Shown: positions 1 to 5,225 of the stretch, piece by piece
Position numbering within the stretch: position 1 is the first letter of the stretch
Layout: every line of letters begins with the position of its first letter
DNA from: Bacteroidales bacterium
Lineage (GTDB): Bacteria > Bacteroidota > Bacteroidia > Bacteroidales > VadinHA17
Length of the DNA: 7,529 bases
Assembly (NCBI GenBank): GCA_013314865.1
Contig: JABUEV010000106.1
Location: forward strand, 1 to 7,529
Reading direction: 5' to 3'
The notes under the pieces: model-generated
Told to the model about the DNA's origin: nothing
What the model saw: the letters and a program-made list of their open reading frames with translations, nothing else
Databases searched by the model: none
Program-made: the position numbers and the translations under genes

Positions 1-1
1 A

Positions 2-454
2 ATAGCCAGATACATTGAAAGGTTAATTATTTACTCCCTTATCGTAATGATGTCGGGAGTCCTTATTCTTGCGACTGTTGAACTAGGTTATTACCTCATA
101 AGAAACATCGTCGAATCTGATTACCTTCTGCTGGACTTACAAAAGCTTATGGATCTGTTCGGAGTATTTCTCCTGGTCCTTATCGGAATCGAATTGCTCG
201 ACACTATTAAAGTCTATCTCCGTCGTAATGTTGTACATGTAGAAGTGGTCGTGCTGGTTGGGATAATTGCAATAGCCAGAAAGGTCGTCGTAATGAAAAT
301 AGAGGAGCTCTCCGGTTCTACTATAATCGGACTGGGGATTCTTGTCGTCTCTCTTGCTATTGCATACTACCTTATAAAGAGAGTCGGACACATGAGATGT
401 GCTCCGGATGAGGAAGAAAGTGATGAGGAAAAAGATGTGCCTGAACAGAAGTGA
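2..454 (+). CDS. PsiE-family membrane protein (phosphate-starvation-inducible E), 5'-truncated by the window edge
   Basis: The reading frame is open to the left edge, so the true start is outside the window; the Met pair at 47-52 lies inside a hydrophobic segment and is unlikely to be the start. The visible 150 residues hold four predicted membrane helices (about residues 9-33, 50-68, 80-97 and 107-126, counted from base 2). The core ELLDTIKVYLRRNVVHVEVV, followed by a GIIAIARKVVV segment, is the hallmark of the PsiE family (PF06146). The tail is strongly acidic (EEESDEEKD) and should be cytoplasmic. In E. coli, psiE is induced by phosphate starvation through PhoB and repressed by cAMP-CRP, but its molecular role is unknown; whether that control applies here cannot be seen because the promoter is missing. 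It acts in the inner membrane. Family assignment is confident, function is not. Confidence 0.88.
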   Translation: MARYIERLIIYSLIVMMSGVLILATVELGYYLIRNIVESDYLLLDLQKLMDLFGVFLLVLIGIELLDTIKVYLRRNVVHVEVVVLVGIIAIARKVVVMKIEELSGSTIIGLGILVVSLAIAYYLIKRVGHMRCAPDEEESDEEKDVPEQK

Positions 455-706
455 GGTCAAACACCGGAAAAGAAGCTCCGGATCTACTCACCATCAGCCG
501 GCAGGATCATCCGGATTTCATGCCACAAGCTCAGGCAACCGGTAATAGGTTTTGATCTGTCATATGAAGACATTTATAGCAGTCCCTTAAAGAATTTAAA
601 TTTGCATTATTGGAATTCAGATAAATGAATTAATTTTATTTTCAGAAAATGCTGGTCTTGATTCACTAATTCCCAGCAATCATAAGAAACCTGAAATATA
701 ACCGGT
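455..706. other. Intergenic region between the PsiE-family gene and the small membrane protein gene
   Basis: These 252 bases contain no reading frame with recognisable coding character and no RNA gene that I can identify. There is a weak 5-bp inverted repeat (ccgga at 464-468, tccgg at 477-481) without a T tract, so no clear terminator for the upstream gene. The right half is AT-rich and carries the candidate promoter listed separately. Confidence 0.6.
573..604 (+). promoter_or_regulatory. Candidate Bacteroidota-type promoter for the 707-1129 gene
   Basis: TAAATTTG at 597-604 matches the Bacteroidota -7 consensus TAnnTTTG exactly. TTTA at 573-576 is a 3-of-4 match to the -33 element TTTG with a 20-base spacer, inside the usual range. 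It would give a leader of roughly 95 bases. In AT-rich DNA such matches arise by chance, so this is a candidate only. Confidence 0.38.
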
Positions 707-1129
707 ATGTCAGCAAATACTTCACCAGAGAAACCGACAAGATGGTCGGGTGTTGTCAGAAAAACAAAAAAAGCATTAAGATGGACCTTGTTCCTGTTAA
801 TAGTACTCCTGGGAATATTTATTTACTTTAAGTATTATTACACATTCAGTGAAGGTTACAGGGCCGGTCTGTTGCAGAAGTTTTCATACAAAGGAGTACT
901 GTTTAAAACATACGAGGGGGAGCTGATTCTAAGCAGTATTTCAAGCACTGCAAATGTAGCTATCGCCTCAGAAAAATTCCATTTTTCAGTTACAAGGGGG
1001 GATCTGGCCATTCAGTTTGATACCCTGCAGGGCAGAAACGTTATTGTTCACTATATTGAAAAGAAAGGGGCCCTTCCATGGAGAGGTGATTCAAGGTACC
1101 TCGTTGATAGCATAGCCCTTCGAAAATAA
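707..1129 (+). CDS. Small single-pass membrane protein of unknown function, conserved in Bacteroidota
   Basis: A 140-residue protein. Residues 1-24 are polar and basic (RKTKKALR just before the membrane), residues about 25-43 form one hydrophobic helix, and the rest is a roughly 95-residue soluble part, predicted outside the cytoplasm by the positive-inside rule. Two blocks look like family signatures: FSEGYRAGLLQKFSYKGVLF at 47-66 followed by KTYEGEL, and YIEKKGALPWRGDSRYLVDS near the C-terminus. I recall similar 130-140-residue proteins in Bacteroidota genomes, some labelled '6-phosphogluconate dehydrogenase'; that label cannot be right, because there is no Rossmann fold and the length is far too short. 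An in-frame TGA at 692-694 makes the ATG at 707 the natural start. The gene is monocistronic and converges on the ATPase gene 38 bp away. Function is unknown. Confidence 0.82.
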   Translation: MSANTSPEKPTRWSGVVRKTKKALRWTLFLLIVLLGIFIYFKYYYTFSEGYRAGLLQKFSYKGVLFKTYEGELILSSISSTANVAIASEKFHFSVTRGDLAIQFDTLQGRNVIVHYIEKKGALPWRGDSRYLVDSIALRK

Positions 1130-1167
1130 ACAGCACCCGGAATTTCAGCTCACATATTCTGTCAGCT

Positions 1168-2694
1168 TTACATCACTTTTTTAAGGATACCCAGCACGCC
1201 TCTGATAAAAGTGGCACTGGTAAGCACTTTAACTACGGGACTGGTACCAGTACGACGTCTTGGTGTGGTTGTTCGTGACGAAGGCCTGTATGTTTTTTCA
1301 TATTCCTTTCTTCTCATTTCCTCCTCGGCATCTTTTCTGATCCGGTCTATCTTTTTTGTTAGTATTTCATAAGCACTCTCCCTGTCGGTTACCTGGCTGT
1401 ATTTTCTGACAAGTTCAGAGTTTCTGTTAATTGAAGATATTTCTTCCGGTGTCAGTATATCCATCCTGCTCATGGGAGCCCTCATCATTGTGACTGCAAG
1501 AGGGGTGGGTATTCCCTTCTCATTAAGGGCTGTGACAAGAGCTTCTCCCGTACCGAGAGATGTAAGAACCTCATCTGTCTTGTAATACTCCGAAACAGGG
1601 AAGTTTTCAGCAGTAAGCTTGATGGCTTTTCTGTCGATAGCAGTAAATGCCCTTAGGGCATGCTGAACTTTTAATCCAAGCTGAGCCAGCACTTCGTTAG
1701 GTACATCCATGGGATTCTGGGTGACAAAAAAGACTCCTATGCCCTTTGATCTGATTAGTTTGACGATTGTTTCGATCTGATTCAGAAGAGCCTTGCTGGC
1801 TTCATTGAAGATAAGATGTGCTTCATCAATAAATATAACCAGCTCCGGTTTTTCAACATCTCCCTTTTCAGGCATTTCGTTGTATACTTCTGCCAGGAGG
1901 CATAGCATGAAAGTTGAGAAAAGTTTTGGTTTGTCCTGAATATCTGTCAGCCTTATAATGTTAACATATCCATTCCCGTTACGGTCACGCCTCATCAGAT
2001 CCCTTATATCAAAAGATATTTCACCAAAAAAGAGTTCGGCATCCTGCTGTTCGAGTTCAAGTATCTTACGAAGTATTATTCCCGTGGATGCCGGGGAAAT
2101 TTTCCCGTATTCTTTTTCAAATTCCTCTTTTCCTTCCTCAGTGGCATACTGGATAATTTTTTTTAGATCCTTCAGGTCAAGCAGAGGTAATCCTTTATCG
2201 TCACAATATTTAAATATTACAGCAAGAACTCCCCCCTGTGTATCATTCAGGTCGAGTATTCTGGACAGCAGAACAGGACCGAATTCCGAGACGGTGGCCC
2301 TGAGTCTTACGCCGTCCTGTTTTGATAGAGTAAGCAGTTCAACCGGGCATCCTTTAGTTGAATAAGGTAATCCTATTTTTGCATGTCTTTCTGTGATAAA
2401 TGGCTTTTCTTCACCAGGCATGGCAATACCGCTGAGATCACCTTTAACGTCCATTACTAGCACCGGCACTCCTTTTTCTGACAACTGCTCAGTTATCGCC
2501 TGAAGGGTTTTTGTCTTTCCGGTACCGGTTGCCCCGGCAATCAATCCATGACGGTTCATAGTCTTCAACGGGACTCTGATATATGTATTGTTCAAAGTAA
2601 CCCCGTCGAGCATTGCACCTCCGAGAATTATTGAATCACCTTTACAGCTATAGCCTTGATTTATCAGTTCAGTAAATGCTTCTTTTCTGTCCAT
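1168..2694 (-). CDS. YjgR-type HerA-like P-loop ATPase (DUF853 family)
   Basis: A complete 508-residue protein, close in length to E. coli YjgR (about 500). Walker A is GATGTGKT at residues 54-61, preceded by RHGLIAG. The strand MDVKGDLSG at 81-89 is typical of HerA/FtsK-like ATPases. RATVSEFGP (132-140) and LDLNDTQGGVL (148-158) are family blocks. Walker B is LVIFIDEAH at 285-293, followed by LIRSKGIGVFFVTQNPMDVP at 313-332 and GTGEALVT at 381-388. Residues 430-485 are highly charged (probably helical, then an Arg/Ser/Thr-rich linker), and the C-terminus ends in a short RGVLGILKK segment also seen in homologues. It is cytoplasmic. The fold predicts a hexameric ATP-driven DNA translocase or helicase, but the biological role of the YjgR branch is not established. 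No NurA nuclease gene is adjacent, unlike archaeal herA. An in-frame TAA at 2710-2712 fixes the start at 2694. It seems to be its own transcription unit. Confidence 0.93.
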   Translation of the reverse strand: MDRKEAFTELINQGYSCKGDSIILGGAMLDGVTLNNTYIRVPLKTMNRHGLIAGATGTGKTKTLQAITEQLSEKGVPVLVMDVKGDLSGIAMPGEEKPFITERHAKIGLPYSTKGCPVELLTLSKQDGVRLRATVSEFGPVLLSRILDLNDTQGGVLAVIFKYCDDKGLPLLDLKDLKKIIQYATEEGKEEFEKEYGKISPASTGIILRKILELEQQDAELFFGEISFDIRDLMRRDRNGNGYVNIIRLTDIQDKPKLFSTFMLCLLAEVYNEMPEKGDVEKPELVIFIDEAHLIFNEASKALLNQIETIVKLIRSKGIGVFFVTQNPMDVPNEVLAQLGLKVQHALRAFTAIDRKAIKLTAENFPVSEYYKTDEVLTSLGTGEALVTALNEKGIPTPLAVTMMRAPMSRMDILTPEEISSINRNSELVRKYSQVTDRESAYEILTKKIDRIRKDAEEEMRRKEYEKTYRPSSRTTTPRRRTGTSPVVKVLTSATFIRGVLGILKKVM

Positions 2695-2789
2695 GACTTG
2701 TTCTAAATATTATTATGAAAACATGCAATATAAGAGTTTGACTTCAGATTTCAAAAAAGTGATTAAACACTAAACAAAATCATTGATAT

Positions 2790-2819
2790 TTTTAAATATG
2801 TTAAAAAATGTTATATTTG
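2790..2819 (+). promoter_or_regulatory. Candidate forward promoter in the divergent region
   Basis: TATATTTG at 2812-2819 fits the -7 consensus TAnnTTTG perfectly. The best upstream partner is TTTT at 2790-2793 (3 of 4 to TTTG) with an 18-base spacer; a true TTG at 2783-2785 is too far away (26 bases). It would serve the yegP-like gene with a long leader of about 160 bases. A weaker alternative -7 box is TAATTTTC at 2912-2919. Confidence 0.28.
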
Positions 2820-2824
2820 AAAAA

Positions 2825-2832
2825 CAAAGGTA
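2825..2832 (-). promoter_or_regulatory. Candidate reverse -7 box for the HerA-like ATPase gene
   Basis: On the minus strand this reads TACCTTTG, a perfect match to TAnnTTTG, and would give a leader of about 125 bases to the ATPase start at 2694. No good TTTG -33 element lies 19-21 bases further upstream, so support rests on one box. It lies 5 bases from the forward box at 2812-2819. Confidence 0.25.
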
Positions 2833-2985
2833 AAATGACCTTTAAGGAAGAATGACAGGAGTGTGGAACGTGTTTTGTAACAAATTGATTTATACCTTAA
2901 TAAGTTAAACATAATTTTCTACAAATATTATTAAAGATTTTTTATTTAATGCTGAAATTCCATTAAAAACCTAAATTTTAAAAAG

Positions 2986-3317
2986 ATGGCAAAGTTTGAA
3001 GTTTACCAGAGCGGCAAGAAAAATGAATTCCGTTTCAGGCTGAAAGCTGACAACGGGCAAACAATTCTCAGCAGTGAGGGATATTCCAGTAAGGCAGCAT
3101 GCCTGAACGGAATTGAGTCAGTCAGGAAAATGCGGCAGATCCAAAGAGGTTCACAAAGAGCACCACTCCCTCGAAACAGTTCAGGTTTGCTCTGACAGCG
3201 GCCAACAGCCAGATAATCGGCACCAGCCAGAACTACAAGACTGAGAGCGGCCGTGATAATGGTATCGAGTCAGTAATGAAGAATGCTGCCAAAGCTGAAA
3301 TTAAGGAAGTGGAATAA
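2986..3317 (+). pseudogene. yegP: yegP-like gene (two DUF1508 repeats) broken by a 1-base deletion
   Basis: From ATG 2986 the frame encodes one DUF1508/UPF0339 repeat (FEVYQSGKKNEFRFRLKADN, ending NGIESVRK), then runs into unrelated residues and stops at 3193-3195 after 69 codons. The second repeat follows in the -1 frame (FRFALTAANSQIIGTS, then SGRDNGIESVMKNAA) and ends at TAA 3315-3317. The lesion lies in the AAAA run at 3127-3130: repeat 2 reads ...ATG AAG AAT GCT GCC, while repeat 1 reads ...AGG AAA ATG CGG CA, one base short of AGG AAA AAT GCG GCA. Restoring one A gives a continuous 110-residue protein, the length of E. coli YegP. The family is small, presumably cytoplasmic and of unknown function. 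The second half keeps perfect coding sense with no further stops, so the deletion is recent or is a sequencing or assembly error in a homopolymer. The intact 69-residue product would carry only one repeat. Confidence 0.88.
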
Positions 3318-3349
3318 TTAATTCCCTTCAGTTTAGACTAACAAACTTA

Positions 3350-3384
3350 ACCAGCAAGCAGGCAATCAAAACCTGCCTGCTGGT
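3350..3384 (+). terminator. Hairpin downstream of the yegP-like gene, possible terminator
   Basis: Arm ACCAGCAAGCAGG (3350-3362) pairs with CCTGCCTGCTGGT (3372-3384) over 13 positions with one A-C mismatch, around a 9-base loop. It begins 32 bases after the yegP stop and lies 74 bases before the DUF3078 start. No T run follows (the next bases are atatatcatc), so it may be a weak or factor-assisted terminator or an RNA-stabilising stem rather than a classical intrinsic terminator. Confidence 0.45.
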
Positions 3385-3458
3385 ATATATCATCAAAATT
3401 ATACCGGAATATCTTTTCGGAAGTTAGTGTATTGCAAATTTATTTTTTACTATACGTT

Positions 3459-4424
3459 ATGCAAAAACGAATTCTGATTTTAATTGCTCTTCTGCTGATT
3501 GGAGGAACCACGATTCCTCTTTGCAGTCAGGTAACTGATGCAGAAAAGAAGTTAAGGGCAGTCACATCTGATACTATAACCGGCTGGAAGAAAGGGGGCG
3601 TGCTTGCCGTCAATCTTGCTCAGACCTCTCTGAAAAACTGGTCTGCCGGAGGCCAGAACTCGATTGCAGTAAATGGAATCTTCAGCATCTTTGCCAATTA
3701 CAAGATGGGAAAATCAGCCTGGGATAATTCCCTTGACCTGGGTTATGGATTGCTTAAACAGGGAAAAGAATCGGATTTAATGAAAACCGACGACAAAATA
3801 GACTTTCTTTCCAAATACGGCAGGGAAGCATTCGGGCATTTCTATTATTCTGCATTGCTGAATTTTAAAACTCAGATGACTCCCGGATATAAATATCCGG
3901 ATATGACAAATAAAATTTCCGATTTGTTTGCCCCGGCTTATCTCCTTATAGCTGCAGGCCTTGATTACAAACCAAATGCATATTTCAGTGCTTTTATCGC
4001 CCCGCTGACGGGAAAATTCACTTTCGTTACCGATGATAAGCTTTCCGCTGCAGGTGCTTTTGGAGTAAAACCGGGAGAAAAGTCAAGAAGCGAGCTGGGC
4101 GGTTACCTGAGGGCAATCTTTTCGAAAAACGACTTCAGCGAAGAACTTCTTAAGAATATTTCGTTCACAACCAAAATAGATCTCTTCTCGAACTACCGCG
4201 AAAACCCTCAGAATATAGATGTCAGCTGGGAAACATTAATAGCAATGAAAGTGAATAAGTACATCTCAGTGAACTTTAATACACATCTGATTTATGACGA
4301 CAACATAAAAATCGCTGTCGACAGGAACGATGACGGTATAATAAGTGAAATGGAAAAGTCACATCCGGGATCCCGCATTCAGTTTAAGGAGATTTTTGGT
4401 GCCGGATTTTCATATAATTTCTGA
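3459..4424 (+). CDS. DUF3078 exported protein, probably outer-membrane beta-structured
   Basis: I place the start at ATG 3459, giving 321 residues beginning MQKRILILIALLLIGG, a clean Sec signal peptide with cleavage near PLCSQ (residues 20-24). A TTG nine codons upstream (3432) would only add hydrophobic residues before the signal. The mature part begins with a WKKGGVLAVNLAQTSLKNWS block (an N-terminal strand and NWSAGG motif), then alternating aromatic/polar strands (NSLDLGYGLL, FYYSALLNFKTQM, YFSAFIAPLTGKF, ISVNFNTHLIYDD), and ends QFKEIFGAGFSYNF. These features match the DUF3078 family (PF11276), restricted in my knowledge to Bacteroidota. The terminal aromatic residue and strand pattern suggest an outer-membrane barrel, which is inference. 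Residues 288-299 (DRNDDGIISEME) fit an EF-hand calcium loop. mscL follows 30 bp downstream, probably in the same transcript. Molecular function is unknown. Confidence 0.87.
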   Translation: MQKRILILIALLLIGGTTIPLCSQVTDAEKKLRAVTSDTITGWKKGGVLAVNLAQTSLKNWSAGGQNSIAVNGIFSIFANYKMGKSAWDNSLDLGYGLLKQGKESDLMKTDDKIDFLSKYGREAFGHFYYSALLNFKTQMTPGYKYPDMTNKISDLFAPAYLLIAAGLDYKPNAYFSAFIAPLTGKFTFVTDDKLSAAGAFGVKPGEKSRSELGGYLRAIFSKNDFSEELLKNISFTTKIDLFSNYRENPQNIDVSWETLIAMKVNKYISVNFNTHLIYDDNIKIAVDRNDDGIISEMEKSHPGSRIQFKEIFGAGFSYNF

Positions 4425-4454
4425 TATTTTATTAACCAACTAAAACCTGACACA

Positions 4455-4853
4455 ATGAAAATTTTAAACGAATTCAAAGCCTTTGCCATGAAAGGGAACA
4501 TGGTAGATATGGCTGTAGGTATTATCATTGGCGCAGCATTTGGTAAAATTGTAGCTTCGCTCGTCAATGACATCCTTATGCCGCCCCTGGGGCTTCTTCT
4601 TGGTGGTGTAAACTTTACAGACCTGAAGCTCGTTATGAAAGCTGCAACCGAAACTACACCTGCCGTGACCTGGAATTATGGAAGTTTCATTCAGACAGCT
4701 ATTGACTTTCTGATTGTTGCGTTCGCCATCTTTATGCTTGTCAAGGCTATAAATGCCTCCAAGAAAAAAGAGGCAGCAGTTCCCCCTCCTCCTCCGGCTC
4801 CTTCAAAAGAAGAAACACTGTTGACTGAAATACGTGATCTGCTTAAGAAATAA
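4455..4853 (+). CDS. mscL: Large-conductance mechanosensitive channel MscL
   Basis: A complete 132-residue MscL (E. coli 136). It forms a homopentameric inner-membrane pore opened by membrane tension to release solutes during hypo-osmotic shock. The N-terminal amphipathic helix ([16 protein letters not shown], 7-22) leads into TM1 (about 16-45, with [20 protein letters not shown] and [10 protein letters not shown]); a periplasmic loop covers about 51-75, TM2 about 78-98 ([16 protein letters not shown]), then a charged stretch, a proline-rich linker (VPPPPPAP) and the C-terminal helix [14 protein letters not shown] that forms the cytoplasmic bundle. The N-terminal half aligns with E. coli MscL without gaps by eye; the gate positions L19 and V23 are Met19 and Ile23 here, and Gly22 is kept. 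It lies 30 bp after the DUF3078 gene and is followed by a strong terminator, so the two genes form a likely operon. No strong ribosome binding site is visible, as usual in Bacteroidota. Confidence 0.98.
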   Translation: MKILNEFKAFAMKGNMVDMAVGIIIGAAFGKIVASLVNDILMPPLGLLLGGVNFTDLKLVMKAATETTPAVTWNYGSFIQTAIDFLIVAFAIFMLVKAINASKKKEAAVPPPPPAPSKEETLLTEIRDLLKK

Positions 4854-4933
4854 GAAGGCTATCAAATAATTATCAAAAAGGATGTTAAACACCTGATCAG
4901 ATAAATCTTTTGAGTTTTGCTAACCTCTCCCTG

Positions 4934-4965
4934 CCCTCCCCTTAGATTTTAAGGGGAGGGTTTTT
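4934..4965 (+). terminator. Strong intrinsic terminator after mscL
   Basis: CCCTCCCCTTA (4934-4944) pairs perfectly with TAAGGGGAGGG (4950-4960), an 11-bp GC-rich stem with a 5-base loop, followed directly by TTTTT (4961-4965). This is a classical Rho-independent terminator, 80 bases after the mscL stop. It closes the DUF3078-mscL unit and separates it from the fucosidase gene. Confidence 0.92.
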
Positions 4966-5225
4966 AATATCCGGCTGTCAGAAATAATATTTATTACTAT
5001 TCGTGTAAATTTCTCTGCCTTATAGAAGTCAAAATTTATTCACCCTGTCAAGCAGGAACTCACACCCTTAATCCCACTCTCTGCGCCGCAGAGATGGGGA
5101 AGCCTTTACTGAAAATTTATTTATGTATATTATTCACTCAACAGAAGATTTCTCTGTCAGGGTAATAATTATTAAACAGATAGTACTATAATTGTTTCAG
5201 AAAAAGATTAATAAACTGAATCAAA
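4966..5225. other. Intergenic region upstream of the GH95 gene, with hairpin and palindromes
   Basis: These 260 bases contain no credible reading frame. Three pieces of structure are visible. A hairpin at 5073-5098 has a perfect 7-bp inner stem TCTCTGC/GCAGAGA around GCC and an outer CCCA/TGGG extension past one bulged C. A 12-bp perfect palindrome TAATAATTATTA lies at 5163-5174. An 8-bp palindrome TAGTACTA lies at 5181-5188. The two palindromes lie 37-63 bases before the GH95 start and could be operator sites, but AT-only palindromes are common in such DNA. The region follows a strong terminator, so the promoter for the fucosidase gene should lie here. Confidence 0.5.
5187..5194 (+). promoter_or_regulatory. 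Weak candidate -7 box for the GH95 gene
   Basis: TATAATTG matches TAnnTTTG at 7 of 8 positions and also contains TATAAT. It lies 31 bases before the ATG at 5226 and touches the TAGTACTA palindrome. No TTG-type -33 element is found at the right distance (the expected place is taken by the TAATAATTATTA palindrome), so support is thin; a second 7-of-8 match is TAAATTTC at 5006-5013. Confidence 0.22.

Noticed and set aside
137..460. Minus-strand open frame opposite the PsiE-family gene
   Set aside because: It is antisense to a gene with clear family motifs, and its translation has no recognisable domain or sensible composition.
464..481. Terminator hairpin after the PsiE-family gene
   Set aside because: Only a 5-bp stem with an 8-base loop and no following T tract, so it is not distinguishable from chance.
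707..1129. 6-phosphogluconate dehydrogenase function for the 140-residue protein
   Set aside because: I recall this name attached to similar proteins, but there is no nucleotide-binding motif and the protein is about a third of the enzyme's length.
1958..2365. Plus-strand open frame opposite the HerA-like ATPase gene
   Set aside because: It is a Ser/Phe-rich shadow of a strongly conserved gene on the other strand.
2788..2809. AT-only inverted repeat (ATTTTTAA and TTAAAAAAT) in the divergent region
   Set aside because: It is imperfect by one A, composed only of A and T and set in extremely AT-rich DNA, so no specific function can be supported.
3120..3140. Programmed -1 ribosomal frameshift joining the two halves of yegP
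   Set aside because: The site reads AGG AAA ATG in the zero frame and does not form an X XXY YYZ slippery heptamer. I saw no strong stem just downstream, and the family is not known to use frameshifting. A one-base deletion is simpler.
3432..3458. Longer N-terminus for the DUF3078 protein from a TTG at 3432
   Set aside because: It adds nine residues (QIYFLLYV-like) ahead of an already complete signal peptide; ATG 3459 gives a normal charged n-region and hydrophobic core.
4379..4573. Minus-strand open frame across the DUF3078-mscL junction
   Set aside because: It overlaps the conserved ends of two real genes, and its translation has no recognisable features.
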